Assembly (NCBI RefSeq): GCF_024345185.1
Contig: NZ_BROB01000013.1
Coordinates: 16,725 to 80,724 of the forward strand
Reading direction: 5' to 3'
Length of the DNA: 64,000 nt
Source of the DNA: Levilactobacillus humaensis
Lineage (GTDB): Bacteria; Bacillota; Bacilli; Lactobacillales; Lactobacillaceae
Shown here: positions 25,119 to 36,020 of the stretch, piece by piece
How the letters are laid out: every line of letters starts with the position of its first letter
Numbering within the stretch: position 1 is the first letter of the stretch
Notes under the pieces: generated by a model
What the model saw: the letters and a program-made list of their open reading frames with translations, nothing else
Databases searched by the model: none
What the model was told of the DNA's origin: nothing
Translations under genes and position numbers: made by a program

Positions 25119-25853
25119 CTAAATGTAGATAATGTTCAAGCTTCCCAGTGAAATGTCCCCTTGAATCGTCACCTGCGGACCGTCTTCAGCGGACTCCTGA
25201 ATGCCCTTCTCTTCGACAACACCTAGGCTAGTATTAACGTTCGACGTCACCTTCCAGGTCCGCGGCAGATACAACTCAATTCCACCTAAGGAACCATCAA
25301 CCACAATGGTTGCCCCGCCCTCATCTAAGACCACGTTATCAAAGTAAACCTTGGCATTCCCCATGGAAACCTTAATCATGGCTTGCTTAAAATCCGTTGA
25401 TTGTAAATAACGAATACTGCTACTCATGTTCACGTCAACGATCGTTTCGGATTCATTGACGGTTTTAATGTCGTCATAGCCGTGGTGGAAGTTCTTATCC
25501 CAGCCTCGACCATGATGGCCTTCCCAACCGGCGATGTTGCGATGCCAACGCCAACGGGGCTTGATAATCATTGATAGTCCAATCGACAATAGCAGAGCGG
25601 CCCCCAGAATTGTCCAGGGAACTAAGGCCACGATACCTAGCGGCTTAGCGAAGATGATGGCCAGAAATGCCAGTGAGAAAATCATCCCAGTCACACTGAC
25701 CTGAATGAGACTCCCAACAAACGTTGCTACTAAAAACATCGCGATCAGGAGTGTCCAAAACCCAATGTGGTAGCTCAGCACCCCGAGTTGACTTGCGATG
25801 AGAATTCCCGCGGCGAGCACGAAGAATGTCCCCCAAAACCAATTTCTATGCAT
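25119..25853 (-). CDS. LiaF-like cell-wall-active antibiotic response protein
   Basis: 244 residues. Four hydrophobic segments fill about 1-95 (FWGTFFVLAAGILIASQLGV; FWTLLIAMFLVATFVGSLI; MIFSLAFLAIIFAKP; VALVPWTILGAALLLSIGL), then a His/Gly-rich linker (EGHHGRGWDKNFHHGYDD) and a beta-rich C-terminal domain (about 145-244) with repeating VDVNMSSSIRYL, VSMGNAKVYFDN and VDGSLGGIELYLPR, as in LiaF/DUF2154 proteins. LiaF restrains the LiaRS envelope-stress system in Bacillus; here no LiaRS is adjacent, and the upstream gene, 5 nt away, codes for a LytTR protein instead. Confidence 0.82.
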   Translation of the reverse strand: MHRNWFWGTFFVLAAGILIASQLGVLSYHIGFWTLLIAMFLVATFVGSLIQVSVTGMIFSLAFLAIIFAKPLGIVALVPWTILGAALLLSIGLSMIIKPRWRWHRNIAGWEGHHGRGWDKNFHHGYDDIKTVNESETIVDVNMSSSIRYLQSTDFKQAMIKVSMGNAKVYFDNVVLDEGGATIVVDGSLGGIELYLPRTWKVTSNVNTSLGVVEEKGIQESAEDGPQVTIQGDISLGSLNIIYI

Positions 25854-25858
25854 TTTAA

Positions 25859-26305
25859 TTACCCCTTTCGCTCTAGCGCTTCTTTGAGTCCCTTATAAAA
25901 GCGGCGCGACACGTAGAGCTGCTTGTGTGAATTCTGAAATTTAACGAGATTACCTGTGACGGACTTCGTGAGTGAGAAGACCTGATCACAATTTAGGATG
26001 GCGGACTTGGAGACCCGACGGAAGCTAGCCGGTAACGTTTCTTCCAGTTCATACAACCGCTGTCGCGTGGAAAATACCTCAGTTGACGTGTGCACCATCA
26101 CTTGGTGGTCTGCGGCCTCAAAGAACAAGACGTCACGTAAGATCACCTGATAGTTCTCCCCGCGCTGACTAAAGGTCATGCGGGTTGCCGTGGCTCCTAC
26201 CCCTTGAATGGCGGTGACGAGTTGATCAACGCCCACGTCCACGGGTGTTCGAATCGTAATCTCCGGTTCTGCCAACTGATCATCAACCTCAACTCGAATC
26301 TTCAA
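25859..26305 (-). CDS. LytTR-domain DNA-binding regulator
   Basis: 148 residues. The C-terminal half (about 50-145) is a LytTR domain (NYQVILRDVLFFEAADHQVMV; LEETLPASFRRVSKSAILNC; RFYKGLKEAL). There is no receiver domain, so it is not a standard response regulator. The start is TTG 26305 just after AAAGGGGGTGAG. It is co-directional and 5 nt from the LiaF-like membrane protein, which suggests a membrane-controlled regulator pair acting in envelope stress or self-regulation (inference). Confidence 0.85.
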   Translation of the reverse strand: MKIRVEVDDQLAEPEITIRTPVDVGVDQLVTAIQGVGATATRMTFSQRGENYQVILRDVLFFEAADHQVMVHTSTEVFSTRQRLYELEETLPASFRRVSKSAILNCDQVFSLTKSVTGNLVKFQNSHKQLYVSRRFYKGLKEALERKG

Positions 26306-26473
26306 GTACTCACCCCCTTTCGTTAATCCTAGTAAACCATATTGTGTGTAGAAATAAAATAGGTTCCCCGTAACCGGTCACGTTTGCTCCGCAAGTGGTT
26401 AGTCAACAACAGTTACCCAGACGCTTCCCGCCAGAAAATACCGTGACAGAATACGTGACGTTTGGGCAAACTC

Positions 26474-26482
26474 TGGTATGAT
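26474..26482 (+). promoter_or_regulatory. Possible upstream extended -10 promoter of clpP
   Basis: TGGTATGAT at 26474-26482 is a good extended -10. The -35 region 17 nt upstream (CGTGAC) is weak. It may give CtsR-independent basal expression. Confidence 0.45.
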
Positions 26483-26524
26483 AGTTCTAGTCAAATGGTT
26501 GCGGGAATTAACAGAGTCTAATCG

Positions 26525-26554
26525 TTTGACCTGTTTTGACCATAGCGGTACACT
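26525..26554 (+). promoter_or_regulatory. CtsR operator and overlapping clpP promoter
   Basis: The minus strand at 26541-26525 reads GGTCAAAACAGGTCAAA, a perfect tandem CtsR heptad with 3-nt spacing. On the plus strand the same bases supply a -35 (TTGACC, 26526-26531) with a -10 TACACT (26549-26554) at 17 nt. Bound CtsR would therefore block RNA polymerase, the standard heat-shock control of clp genes. ctsR is not in this window. Confidence 0.85.
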
Positions 26555-26612
26555 AACAATATGTTAGCGAAACGCTAGCCATTCAAACGTTAATAAGGGA
26601 GGCTATCTTGTC

Positions 26613-27209
26613 ATGAATTTAGTACCAACAGTTATTGAACAATCATCCCGTGGCGAACGGGCATATGATATCTATTCACGACTCTTAAAGGACCGGATCA
26701 TCATGTTATCTGGTCCAATCGAAGATGACATGGCAAACGCCATCATTGCGCAATTGCTCTTCTTGGACGCCCAAGACTCCACTAAGGACATTTCGCTTTA
26801 CATCAACTCACCAGGTGGGGTTGTTTCTTCCGGCTTGGCAATCTACGATACCATGAACTTCATCCAATCCGACGTACAAACCATTACGTTAGGTATGGCT
26901 GCTTCCATGGCCAGTGTCTTGGCTTCATCCGGGACTAAGGGTAAGCGTTTCGCCTTACCACATGCCCAAGTGATGATTCACCAACCATCCGGTGGTGCTC
27001 AAGGTCAACAGACTGAAATCGAAATTGCTGCTCGTGAGATCTTGAAGACTCGGCAATTAATCAACCAAATCTTGGCTGACAATTCCGGTCAACCCGTTGA
27101 ACGTCTGAACCAAGATACTGAACGGGACAACTACTTGAGTGCTCAAGAAGCCGTCGATTATGGTTTAATCGACCACATCATGACCAACAGTAGTGAACAA
27201 AAGAAGTAA
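26613..27209 (+). CDS. clpP: ATP-dependent Clp protease proteolytic subunit
   Basis: 198 residues. Serine peptidase of the ClpXP/ClpCP machines. Catalytic triad Ser98 (GMAAS), His123 (VMIHQP) and Asp172 is intact; the N-terminal [22 protein letters not shown] is typical. ATG 26613 follows AAGGGAGG. It is transcribed alone, opposite to its neighbours, behind a CtsR operator and before a terminator, fitting stress-induced control. Confidence 0.97.
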   Translation: MNLVPTVIEQSSRGERAYDIYSRLLKDRIIMLSGPIEDDMANAIIAQLLFLDAQDSTKDISLYINSPGGVVSSGLAIYDTMNFIQSDVQTITLGMAASMASVLASSGTKGKRFALPHAQVMIHQPSGGAQGQQTEIEIAAREILKTRQLINQILADNSGQPVERLNQDTERDNYLSAQEAVDYGLIDHIMTNSSEQKK

Positions 27210-27219
27210 GTTAATTTGG

Positions 27220-27253
27220 AACCACATCACGCTTGCCGCGATGTGGTTTTTTT
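27220..27253 (+). terminator. Terminator of clpP
   Basis: Stem AACCACATC / GATGTGGTT with an 11-nt loop followed by seven T. Confidence 0.85.
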
Positions 27254-27260
27254 GATCAAA

Positions 27261-27302
27261 CAAGGGCACCGCAATCTCCAACTGGAGGTCACGGTGCCCT
27301 TG
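27261..27302 (-). terminator. Hairpin after whiA, probable terminator
   Basis: An 11-bp outer stem (CAAGGGCACCG and complement) and an inner CTCCA/TGGAG stem. On the minus strand only TTTG follows at once, with a run of A further on, so termination strength is uncertain. Confidence 0.6.
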
Positions 27303-27310
27303 CTGGTCAA

Positions 27311-28249
27311 CTACGCGGAAGCTTCTCCCCGCAGTTGCTTGGCATAATCATTAATTTTACGTAAACGGTGATTGATCCCCGACTTGGAGATAGGACCCCC
27401 AGGAACGAGATCGCCCAATTCCTTTAGACTGACTTCTTGATGCGCCATCCGCGTCTCAGCCACCTCACGCAGCTTAACGGGCAACTGACTGAGCCCGACT
27501 GTGGCATCAATGAACTGAATGTTATCGATTTGCCGAGTCGAGGCGTTAGCCACCTTGTCTAAGTTGGCATTCTCGCAGTTGACCAGCCGGTTCACGGAAT
27601 TCCGCATGTCACGCATGATCCGGATATCCTCGAATTTTAGCATCGACGTCGTGGCCCCGATCAGGGATAGGAAGTCGGCAATTTCCTCGGCACTCTTCAG
27701 ATACGTAATGTACCCGGAACGCCGAACGATGGTCCGGGCATTCAGGTCATAACGATTCATCATCTCGGCAATCATCTGGTTGTGTTCCTCATATAGTGAG
27801 TAGATCTCCAAATGATAACGACTGGTTTCTGGATTGTTCACGGACCCGCCGGCCAAAAAGGCGCCTCGTAGGTATGATCGCACCGACATGTCGGAATTCA
27901 GAATATTGTCGGGGACGGACTCTAAGAGTTGCATCCCGTCAAAGATTCCCAGGTCGGACAGAACTTCCGTCGCGCCAGTCTTAACCCGCACAATGTATAG
28001 GTTGTTTTTCTTAAGTTTCATCTTACGTCGAACTAACAGTTCACTTTCCAAATCGTAGAACTGTTTCAAGAGCTGGTACATCCGTCGCGCAATGGCGGGA
28101 TTTTCAGTTTGAACGTTCAAGACAAAATGGTGGTTTGCCAACCCCAGCGCCCCATTCATCCGGATCAAGGCAACTAATTCTGCCTTGGCATTCTCCCGAT
28201 GAACTTCGAGCGTCGTGAGTTCTTTTTTGACTTCGCTGGCATACGACAT
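27311..28249 (-). CDS. whiA: DNA-binding protein WhiA
   Basis: 312 residues. N-terminal homing-endonuclease-like (LAGLIDADG-type) domain followed by a C-terminal helix-turn-helix ([28 protein letters not shown]). The [22 protein letters not shown] segment is typical of the family. WhiA influences cell division and chromosome segregation in Firmicutes. It is the third gene of rapZ-yvcK-whiA, 3 nt after yvcK. Confidence 0.95.
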   Translation of the reverse strand: MSYASEVKKELTTLEVHRENAKAELVALIRMNGALGLANHHFVLNVQTENPAIARRMYQLLKQFYDLESELLVRRKMKLKKNNLYIVRVKTGATEVLSDLGIFDGMQLLESVPDNILNSDMSVRSYLRGAFLAGGSVNNPETSRYHLEIYSLYEEHNQMIAEMMNRYDLNARTIVRRSGYITYLKSAEEIADFLSLIGATTSMLKFEDIRIMRDMRNSVNRLVNCENANLDKVANASTRQIDNIQFIDATVGLSQLPVKLREVAETRMAHQEVSLKELGDLVPGGPISKSGINHRLRKINDYAKQLRGEASA

Positions 28250-28252
28250 GTG

Positions 28253-29266
28253 TTACGGCCTCCGTTTCATCCGGTAACGGGGTTGGCCAATCAGGTTCAG
28301 GAGTTCGTGTACGACCTCCTGCCCATTATGAAACGCCCCGTTATCCCTTAGTTCAAGAAAGTCCGTCGAAATCACCCGGCAGCCTTGATCACGCAAGCCT
28401 TGGAAGTCATGACGAACTGGCTGAGACATTTCGTCCCAGCGCTGATAATCAATGTATTTATCTGGTACCTTCCGGGTGTTAACCAGGACGGTATCGATGA
28501 AATTCGTGTGTAAATGTTGATTCAAGACGCGAACGTGGTCGGCGTCGGTGAAGTTCTGGGTTTCCCCCTTCTGGGTCATGATGTTACAGATATAGACGAC
28601 TTCGGCCGGACTCTCACGAACGGCCTGCCCGACACTATCAATCATCAGGTTTGGCAGGATACTGGTAAACAGACTCCCGGGTCCCAAGACAATCTGATCG
28701 GCATCCATAATGGCATCGATGACGGGTTGCACCGCCGTTGGTTGCTCGTGATGGTTGCTGGTCTCAACCCAGACCCGCTTAATCAGCTTGTGGGCCGCCG
28801 TAATCTCGGATTCCCCACTCAGGGTAGACCCGTCGGCGAACTGCGCATGAAGCTCCAGAGGCTCATCAGAAGCTGGGTAAATATGCCCATTGACGCGCAT
28901 CAACTGCGACAGCTCTTGAACGGCATCAAAAATACCGCCCCGCATCTCGGATAAGGCGGCAATAATGAGGTTGCCAATGGCATGGCCCGCAAAAAAGTCG
29001 TCCGTTGTTTCAAAGCGATACTGAAATAACTCTTTATAAATGGCGGGAACTTCGGCCAAAGCAACCATGACATTTCGAATATCTCCAGGCGGCACCACGT
29101 TGACATAGTGGCGAATGATGCCTGAAGAACCCCCGTCATCGGCAACCGTAACCACGGCCGTGATGTCGACGTCTTGATCTCGTAGGTTTCTTAAAATAAC
29201 CGGCAGTCCCGTCCCTCCGCCGATCACCACAATCTTGGGCCGGCGGGTACGTAACGGATCTCTCAT
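28253..29266 (-). CDS. yvcK: YvcK/CofD-like protein (gluconeogenesis factor)
   Basis: 337 residues. Begins with the nucleotide-binding loop [17 protein letters not shown], followed by [26 protein letters not shown] and [12 protein letters not shown], all CofD/YvcK signatures. In Bacillus YvcK binds UDP-sugars and is needed on gluconeogenic carbon sources and for cell shape. The start overlaps the rapZ stop by 4 nt. Confidence 0.93.
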   Translation of the reverse strand: MRDPLRTRRPKIVVIGGGTGLPVILRNLRDQDVDITAVVTVADDGGSSGIIRHYVNVVPPGDIRNVMVALAEVPAIYKELFQYRFETTDDFFAGHAIGNLIIAALSEMRGGIFDAVQELSQLMRVNGHIYPASDEPLELHAQFADGSTLSGESEITAAHKLIKRVWVETSNHHEQPTAVQPVIDAIMDADQIVLGPGSLFTSILPNLMIDSVGQAVRESPAEVVYICNIMTQKGETQNFTDADHVRVLNQHLHTNFIDTVLVNTRKVPDKYIDYQRWDEMSQPVRHDFQGLRDQGCRVISTDFLELRDNGAFHNGQEVVHELLNLIGQPRYRMKRRP

Positions 29267-30147
29267 GAGCGGTTGGTGGACTCCTTTCGCCTGTTGATGT
29301 CACGATGGGTCACATGTACGGGATAAGTATTCCCTAGTGCCTGCCCAATGCGCGTCGCCAGGGCCACGGAACGGTGTTGCCCGCCCGTACAGCCGATCGC
29401 GATGGTCAGATTGGCCTTGCCCTCTTTTTTATAGCCGGGCACAATCGTCGTGAGCAACTTCAGAAATTGGCCATAGAACTCCTCCGTCTGCGGTTGACTC
29501 ATGACGTAATCGTAGACAGGTTGGTCCAACCCGGTCTGGGGTCTTAATTCTGGAACATAGTAAGGATTTGGAAGGAATCGGACGTCCATTACGATGTCGG
29601 CATCGATGGGTAACCCATACTTAAAACCAAACGACATCACTTCGATGTGGAAGACTTGCGCCGATTCTGTTTCATAGTTATGGAAAATTTCTTCACGTAA
29701 TTTCCGGGGGCTCAGGTTCGTGGTGTCGATCACCAGCTGAGCGGCCTGCCGAATGGAAGCGAGCAGGGTCCGTTCCCGTTGAATCCCCTCCATCACACGA
29801 CCATTACGGGCCAGTGGATGGGAGCGTCTGGTTTCCTTGTAACGGGAGACCAGTTCCTCATCGGAAGCGTCCAAGAAGAGCACCTGAGCGTTCATGCTGC
29901 CATGAACCGCCACGTCATTTAACATCCGGACGATCTCGTCGTAAAACGCACGTGAACGGAGGTCAATGACCAACGCCACTTTAGAGATTTTGCCGGATTC
30001 ACGGATCAGGTCCCAAAATTTTGGTAACAATGTGGGTGGGAGATTATCGACACAGAAGTAGCCTAAGTCTTCAAAACTCTGCATGGCCACGGTCTTCCCG
30101 GCACCACTCATTCCCGTAATAATGACGAAATGAATCTCTTCTGTCAT
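29263..30147 (-). CDS. rapZ: RNase adapter RapZ (YvcJ)
   Basis: 294 residues. P-loop [10 protein letters not shown] (about 10-19) and the C-terminal [20 protein letters not shown] motif. In Gram-negatives RapZ directs decay of the small RNA GlmZ; the Firmicute orthologue YvcJ is a GTP/ATP-hydrolysing protein connected with competence, target unknown. First gene of the rapZ-yvcK-whiA unit, with about 120 nt upstream before the HdeD-like terminator. Confidence 0.93.
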   Translation of the reverse strand: MTEEIHFVIITGMSGAGKTVAMQSFEDLGYFCVDNLPPTLLPKFWDLIRESGKISKVALVIDLRSRAFYDEIVRMLNDVAVHGSMNAQVLFLDASDEELVSRYKETRRSHPLARNGRVMEGIQRERTLLASIRQAAQLVIDTTNLSPRKLREEIFHNYETESAQVFHIEVMSFGFKYGLPIDADIVMDVRFLPNPYYVPELRPQTGLDQPVYDYVMSQPQTEEFYGQFLKLLTTIVPGYKKEGKANLTIAIGCTGGQHRSVALATRIGQALGNTYPVHVTHRDINRRKESTNRS

Positions 30148-30269
30148 GGTTCTCCTCCAGCTTCCTGAAAAAACGTCTTCAAGCAGTATAACACACCGGG
30201 CGTGTCTTTCCTAATTTATTCGATGTTCGCCCGAAATATCAGTCATTGATGCCCCTACCACCAATGAAA

Positions 30270-30297
30270 AAGGCCCCCGGAGAATTCCGGAGACCTT
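30270..30297 (-). terminator. Terminator of the HdeD-like gene
   Basis: A 12-bp stem with two G-U pairs (30270-30281 against 30286-30297) followed by T5 on the minus strand. Confidence 0.82.
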
Positions 30298-30317
30298 ACT
30301 TTGATGATTAAGTAACC

Positions 30318-30863
30318 TTACTGACGGCTTCGAGCAAAGGCGATCCAGATCGCATTAACCCCGAAGACGGCAAAGAACAAGGCAACCAACATGTTAATGG
30401 ATAAGGCTGCCACCACGGGATGCACGAACAGGAGAATCCCCACAACTAGACTCAAGACGTCCAGGATGATGGAGAACCAGAAGAAGCCACCACCGAAGGA
30501 ACGCAGGTGACTCGCCACGATCAGACGTTCAATCGAATCCAGAATAAACCAGAGGGCAAACAAATAACCCAGGGTCACAATGGCACTGTTCATGTCAAAA
30601 AAGAACACGACCGCAATCAGGATATCCAGGATACCGAGAACCAACGCAAAGTTGGCGCGCATCCCCGTCACCTCATGTAACTTACGGTAACCCGCGATCG
30701 TGGTCAACCCACTCAGTAGCGCCATAAAGGCAAAGATAATGGCTAATCCCGTTAAACCGATCTTAGGCGACCGTACCAGGCCAAAAGCAGCCACCAGGAA
30801 TAAAATACCGAGAATGAACTCTCCCCAGTCAAACCCCCAGCGCGTCCGATTCATATTAAACAT
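30318..30863 (-). CDS. HdeD/DUF308-family membrane protein
   Basis: 181 residues with six hydrophobic helices in three pairs (FILGILFLVAAFGLV; IGLTGLAIIFAFMALLSGL; NFALVLGILDILIAVVFFF; and so on), the DUF308/HdeD pattern. HdeD is linked to acid resistance in E. coli; in lactobacilli the function is untested. ATG 30863 is preferred because GAGGAG lies 9 nt upstream; the ATG three codons earlier touches that site. Monocistronic. Confidence 0.8.
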   Translation of the reverse strand: MFNMNRTRWGFDWGEFILGILFLVAAFGLVRSPKIGLTGLAIIFAFMALLSGLTTIAGYRKLHEVTGMRANFALVLGILDILIAVVFFFDMNSAIVTLGYLFALWFILDSIERLIVASHLRSFGGGFFWFSIILDVLSLVVGILLFVHPVVAALSINMLVALFFAVFGVNAIWIAFARSRQ

Positions 30864-30960
30864 TGACTGCATCTCCTCACAGTTCCGGTCAAGTGGCGAC
30901 CGGTTTTTATCTATTGTACTGGTTTTGCGGGATTCTCACAAGGACTGCTGGTCCTAAAAA

Positions 30961-30994
30961 AACGGCCAAACCGTGAAAGACCGGTTCAGCCGTT
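30961..30994 (-). terminator. Terminator of the uvrB-uvrA unit
   Basis: Minus-strand stem AACGGC..AACCG / CGGTT..GGCCGTT followed by six or seven T, 16 nt past the uvrA stop. Confidence 0.82.
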
Positions 30995-31009
30995 ACTAAT
31001 GACAATTTG

Positions 31010-33880
31010 TTAACGTTTCGATGACGCGGGTTTCTCGTCGGCTTCTGTACGGGCTTTATCCCGCTCCAGAACTGGCTTCAGGTACTGACCTGTGTAACTC
31101 GACTTGACCTCAGCGAGTTCTTCGGGAGTCCCAGTAGCCACAACGTTACCGCCAGCTTCCCCACCCTCTGGACCGAGGTCGATCAGGTGGTCCGCTGTCT
31201 TGATGACATCCAGGTTATGTTCAATAACCAGGACCGTGTTGCCCTTGTCCACCAACCGGTGTAGAACCGCCAACAAACGCTTGATGTCATCGGTATGCAA
31301 CCCAGTCGTTGGTTCATCTAAGATGTAGAAGTTCTTCCCGTTCTGTTGCTTATGCAGTTCGGCTGCTAACTTCATCCGTTGGGCTTCCCCACCAGACAAG
31401 GTTGTCGCGGGTTGCCCCAATTTGACGTAACCTAAACCAACATCCTGAATCGTCTGAAGCTTCCGCGTAATCTTAGGAATGGCTTCAAAGAACTTCAAGG
31501 CTTCACTGACCGTCATGTCAAGCACGTCGGCAATGTTCTTCCCCTTATATTCAACTTCCAAGGTTTCGGAGTTGTACCGCGTCCCATGACAAACCTCACA
31601 CGGCACGTAGACATCGGGCAAGAAGTTCATTTCGATCTTCAAGATCCCATCACCATGACAGGCCTCACAACGGCCCCCCTTGGTGTTAAAGCTAAACCGG
31701 CCCTTCTGGTAGCCCCGCAACTTAGCATCGTTGGTCTGCGCGAACAAGGTCCGCACGTCATCAAAGACACCCGTATAGGTCGCTGGATTACTCCGTGGGG
31801 TCCGACCAATTGGGCTTTGGTCGATATCAACCAGGCGTTCGATATTTTGAATGCCAGAGATAGTCTTATACTTCCCAGGCTTCTCCGAATTACGATTTAA
31901 CTTTTGTGCCAACGCCCGCTTCAAAATGGTATTGACCAGCGTTGACTTGCCGGAACCGGAAACTCCGGTCACCACGACAAACTCACCCAACGGAAAGTCA
32001 ACCGTGATGTCCTTGAGGTTGTTTTCGGCAGCTCCAGTCACTTGAATCATCTTTCCGTTGCCGGATCGACGTTCCAATGGCACTGGAATATATCGTTTCC
32101 CAGCCAGGTACTGCCCGGTCAGAGACTTCCGCGAACGCATGACCTGCTTGGGGGTTCCGGCAGCCATGATGTGGCCCCCATTCTCCCCAGCACCAGGCCC
32201 CACATCGACGATGTAGTCCGCGGCCCGCATGGTATCCTCATCATGTTCAACGACAATCAGCGTGTTTCCAAGATCACGCATCTGTTTCAAGGACGCGATC
32301 AGCCGATCGTTATCCCGTTGATGCAACCCAATCGAAGGTTCATCTAGAATGTAGAGCACACCAGAAAGGTTTGACCCGATCTGCGTAGCCAGGCGAATCC
32401 GTTGGGCTTCCCCACCGGACAGAGTCCGAGCGGAACGACTCAATGTCAGGTAATCCAGACCCACGTTACGTAAGAACGTTAATCGGTCACGAATTTCCTT
32501 TAGTATTGGTTGGGCAATGACCTGGTCCTGTTCGCCAAAGCTGAGATCCATAAAGAAACTCAGTTCCTTGTCGACGGGTAAGTCAGAGACGGCACCGATG
32601 TGTTGGTGGTTGATCTGAACACTCAGGGCCTTGCGGTTTAACCGATAACCGTGACAGGTTTGGCAGGTCAATTCGGCCATGTACTTCCGCATCACGTCGC
32701 GAGTAAACTCACTGTTGGTTTCCTTGTAACGCCGGTCAACGTTGGGCACAACGCCCTCGAAGGCCACGTCCACGTCACGGACCCCACCAAAGTCATTTTC
32801 ATAATGGAAATGGAAGGTCTTGTCGTGGGAACCGTATAAAACCAGGTCCTGTTCATCCTGTGTCAAGTCTTCAAACGGCGTGTCTAAATCGACGTTAAAT
32901 GCCGCACAGGCCTGTTCCAGCAGAGCTGGGTAGTATTGCGAACTGATTGGATTCCAGGGTGCCAAGGCGCCCTCACGGAGGGTCTTGGACTTGTCAGGCA
33001 CGACAAGGTCCAAGTCGACCTCTAACTTAACCCCAAGCCCGTCACAATCGGGACAAGCCCCGAATGGCGCGTTAAAGGAGAAGAGTCGTGGTTCCAGCTC
33101 CCCCACTGTAAACCCACAGACCGGGCAGGCATAATGTTCGGAGAAGACCAAGGGATCCCCGCCGATCACGTCAGCAATGGCGTAACCGCCACTCAACCGC
33201 AGAGCCGCTTCGAAAGAATCGAAGAGGCGGGAACGAATCCCCGACTTCACCACAATCCGGTCGATCACGATCGCAATGTCATGGCTCTGATTCTTATTTA
33301 ATTCTGGGACGTCGTCGATGTCTAAGATGTCGCCATCAACCCGAACACGAACGAAACCTTCACGCCGAATTTTTTCAAAAATCTTCTTATGCTGGCCCTT
33401 CTTGGCCCGCACGATCGGGGACAAGACTTGGAGCTTTGTCCGTTCAGGCAAGGCCAAGACCTGGTCAACCATCTGTTCCACGCTTTGGCTGGTAATCTTG
33501 GTCCCATCATTGGGACAGATAGGCGTGCCAACTCGTGCCCACAAGAGGCGGAGGTAGTCGTTAATTTCCGTAACCGTCCCCACCGTTGACCGGGGATTCT
33601 TGGACGTCGTCTTTTGGTCAATGGAAATGGCCGGACTCAACCCATCAATCGAGTCGACATCCGGTTTATCCATTTGACCTAAGAATTGACGCGCATAAGA
33701 GGAGAGACTCTCCACATAACGGCGTTGGCCCTCGGCGTACAAGGTGTCAAAGGCTAGGGAACTCTTCCCTGAACCAGAGAGGCCACTGATGACCACCAAC
33801 TTGTTCTTGGGGATCGTCACGTCAACATCCTTTAAGTTATGGGCTCGTGCCCCATGGATGATAATTTTATCGTTTGCCAA
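31010..33880 (-). CDS. uvrA: UvrABC system protein A
   Basis: 956 residues. Two ABC ATPase modules: Walker A GLSGSGKS near residue 34 and GVSGSGKS near 640, with signature LSGGEAQR in each. Zinc-binding Cys pairs CPVC...CPDC (about 255-283) and CEAC...CEVC (about 740-765). It finds helix-distorting DNA damage and loads UvrB. The C-terminal tail is rich in Lys/Glu and variable in the family. It follows uvrB by 15 nt as an operon. Confidence 0.97.
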   Translation of the reverse strand: MANDKIIIHGARAHNLKDVDVTIPKNKLVVISGLSGSGKSSLAFDTLYAEGQRRYVESLSSYARQFLGQMDKPDVDSIDGLSPAISIDQKTTSKNPRSTVGTVTEINDYLRLLWARVGTPICPNDGTKITSQSVEQMVDQVLALPERTKLQVLSPIVRAKKGQHKKIFEKIRREGFVRVRVDGDILDIDDVPELNKNQSHDIAIVIDRIVVKSGIRSRLFDSFEAALRLSGGYAIADVIGGDPLVFSEHYACPVCGFTVGELEPRLFSFNAPFGACPDCDGLGVKLEVDLDLVVPDKSKTLREGALAPWNPISSQYYPALLEQACAAFNVDLDTPFEDLTQDEQDLVLYGSHDKTFHFHYENDFGGVRDVDVAFEGVVPNVDRRYKETNSEFTRDVMRKYMAELTCQTCHGYRLNRKALSVQINHQHIGAVSDLPVDKELSFFMDLSFGEQDQVIAQPILKEIRDRLTFLRNVGLDYLTLSRSARTLSGGEAQRIRLATQIGSNLSGVLYILDEPSIGLHQRDNDRLIASLKQMRDLGNTLIVVEHDEDTMRAADYIVDVGPGAGENGGHIMAAGTPKQVMRSRKSLTGQYLAGKRYIPVPLERRSGNGKMIQVTGAAENNLKDITVDFPLGEFVVVTGVSGSGKSTLVNTILKRALAQKLNRNSEKPGKYKTISGIQNIERLVDIDQSPIGRTPRSNPATYTGVFDDVRTLFAQTNDAKLRGYQKGRFSFNTKGGRCEACHGDGILKIEMNFLPDVYVPCEVCHGTRYNSETLEVEYKGKNIADVLDMTVSEALKFFEAIPKITRKLQTIQDVGLGYVKLGQPATTLSGGEAQRMKLAAELHKQQNGKNFYILDEPTTGLHTDDIKRLLAVLHRLVDKGNTVLVIEHNLDVIKTADHLIDLGPEGGEAGGNVVATGTPEELAEVKSSYTGQYLKPVLERDKARTEADEKPASSKR

Positions 33881-33895
33881 ATAACATTCTCCTCA

Positions 33896-35902
33896 CTAGT
33901 CCCCGATCTCGGTCTTCATGTCCATGACAGTATCCCGCAAGGAAGCTGCCTGTTCGAAATCAAGCTTCTTGGCAGCCGCTCGCATTTCATCCTCAAGCCG
34001 TGAGATCAACTTCTCTTGGTCTTCCTTGGACATATCTTCAAAGTCACTTGCCACGAAGTCATCCTTCTCGCCTTCGTGATCATTAGTCTTCGTGACCGCA
34101 ATCAGATCACGAATTGGTTTGATAATCGTGGTTGGGGTAATTCCATGTTTCTTATTGTAGGCAATCTGAACTTCACGACGCCGCGCCGTTTCGTCCATGG
34201 CAGCCTGCATTGAATCCGTCACAGAGTCTGCATACATGATCACGGACCCGTGAGAGTTTCGAGCGGCCCGACCAATCGTCTGAATCAACGACCGTTCGTT
34301 ACGCAAGAACCCTTCCTTGTCGGCATCAAGAATCGCCACCAACGAGACTTCGGGGATATCGATCCCTTCCCGTAACAGGTTGATCCCGACCAAGACATCA
34401 TACTTGCCAAGTCGCAGATCCCGCATAATTTCGGTTCGTTCCAACGTCTTGATGTCGGAATGGAGATAGGCGACCTTGATTCCCAAATCCTTCAGGTAGT
34501 CGGTCAAATCTTCCGACATCTTCTTGGTTAACGTCGTGACAAAGGTCCGTTCATTAGCGTCGACTCGCGCGTTAATTTCACCGACCAGGTCATCCATTTG
34601 CCCCATGATTGGCCGCACGGTAATCGTCGGATCCAGTAATCCAGTAGGTCGGATAATCTGCTGAACCACGTGATCGGTCTGCTCGTGTTCGTAGGGACCA
34701 GGCGTCGCCGACATGTAAATCACTTGATTAATGTGTTGTTCCACTTCATTTAACTTTAATGGCCGGTTATCCAGAGCACTCGGCAGACGGAAACCATAGT
34801 CCACCAGCTGTTGTTTCCGTGCCCGGTCACCGTTATACATCCCCCGAACCTGCGGCATAGTGACATGAGATTCGTCGACTACCATCAAGAAGTCCTTGGG
34901 GAAGAAGTCTAACAGCGTGTATGGGGGTTCCCCGGCCTTACGACCGTCCATCCAACGCGAGTAGTTTTCAATTCCGCTGGTGTAACCCATTTCACGCATC
35001 ATTTCCAAATCGTAAGTGGTCCGTTGCTTAAGCCGTTGGGCCTCCAACAACTTACCGGCCCCTTCCAATTCATCGACACGATCCTTGAGTTCCCCTTCGA
35101 TGCCGGCCGTGGCCTTCGTCATGACGTCATCGTTGGTCATAAAGTGCGTCGCCGGGAAGATCGCCACGTGTTCACGGTCGCCAACAATTTCACCCGTCAG
35201 CGAATCCACTTCACGAATCCGGTCAATCTCGTCGCCGAAAAATTCAACCCGCAAGGCCCGATCATCCCGGGAAGCTGGGAAGATTTCGACCACGTCACCG
35301 TGAACCCGGAACCGGCCCCGCTGGAAGTCATAGTCATTGCGTTCGAATTGAATATTAACGAGCTTACGTAACAACGCATCCCGTTCGAGCTCTTGGCCCA
35401 CTCGTAGTGAGACCACATGATTCTTATATTCAGTTGGATCCCCTAACCCAAAGATTGAGGAGACGGAGGCCACCACGATCACATCGTTTCGTTCCAGCAA
35501 GGAACTCGTCGCGGAGTGTCGGAGTTTGTCGATTTCATCATTAATTGATGAATCTTTTTCGATATAGGTATCACTCGAAGGCACATAGGCTTCCGGTTGA
35601 TAATAATCATAATAACTAACAAAGTATTCCACCGCGTTGTTCGGGAAGAATTGCTTAAATTCACCGTACAGTTGTCCCGCCAACGTCTTGTTGTGGGAAA
35701 GCACCAGGGTTGGCTTGTTCACCTGCTGGATGACGTTTGAAATCGTAAACGTCTTCCCCGTCCCGGTGGCCCCTAACAGAATCTGTGCCTTCTCGTGTTC
35801 CTTAATGCCCTTTGTCAGCTGGGCAATGGCCTCGGGTTGATCCCCCGTTGGCTGATACTTAGACACCAGGTCAAACTTACGATCCGTTTGTCGATCGATC
35901 AT
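33896..35902 (-). CDS. uvrB: UvrABC system protein B
   Basis: 668 residues. Walker [11 protein letters not shown] near residue 45, the damage-inserting beta-hairpin region [14 protein letters not shown] near 95, DEAH-type VVDESHVT, helicase motif [11 protein letters not shown] and the C-terminal UVR domain ([20 protein letters not shown]) that binds UvrC. Verifies damage and recruits UvrC for dual incision. First gene of uvrB-uvrA. Confidence 0.97.
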   Translation of the reverse strand: MIDRQTDRKFDLVSKYQPTGDQPEAIAQLTKGIKEHEKAQILLGATGTGKTFTISNVIQQVNKPTLVLSHNKTLAGQLYGEFKQFFPNNAVEYFVSYYDYYQPEAYVPSSDTYIEKDSSINDEIDKLRHSATSSLLERNDVIVVASVSSIFGLGDPTEYKNHVVSLRVGQELERDALLRKLVNIQFERNDYDFQRGRFRVHGDVVEIFPASRDDRALRVEFFGDEIDRIREVDSLTGEIVGDREHVAIFPATHFMTNDDVMTKATAGIEGELKDRVDELEGAGKLLEAQRLKQRTTYDLEMMREMGYTSGIENYSRWMDGRKAGEPPYTLLDFFPKDFLMVVDESHVTMPQVRGMYNGDRARKQQLVDYGFRLPSALDNRPLKLNEVEQHINQVIYMSATPGPYEHEQTDHVVQQIIRPTGLLDPTITVRPIMGQMDDLVGEINARVDANERTFVTTLTKKMSEDLTDYLKDLGIKVAYLHSDIKTLERTEIMRDLRLGKYDVLVGINLLREGIDIPEVSLVAILDADKEGFLRNERSLIQTIGRAARNSHGSVIMYADSVTDSMQAAMDETARRREVQIAYNKKHGITPTTIIKPIRDLIAVTKTNDHEGEKDDFVASDFEDMSKEDQEKLISRLEDEMRAAAKKLDFEQAASLRDTVMDMKTEIGD

Positions 35903-35941
35903 GGCATAACCTCCCTACCAAATTATTTTTTCATCAGAAAA

Positions 35942-35964
35942 ATGGGAAGCGATCCGCTTCCCAT
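35942..35964 (-). terminator. Terminator upstream of uvrB (end of the HD-GNAT unit)
   Basis: 10-bp perfect stem ATGGGAAGCG / CGCTTCCCAT with a 3-nt loop, followed by five T on the minus strand. Confidence 0.82.
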
Positions 35965-36020
35965 CACGCTCGAATATTTTACCATACCGAACATACTTTC
36001 GCCAGTAGCCTGCTTGCAGG

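Larger units (their letters stand above)
26306..26612. other. Divergent control region between the LytTR gene and clpP
   Basis: About 300 bases. The right part holds two possible clpP promoters and the CtsR operator (listed separately). The left part carries the LytTR ribosome binding site and an AT-rich stretch (26335-26365) that could hold its promoter, but no confident -35/-10 pair was seen there. Confidence 0.6.
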
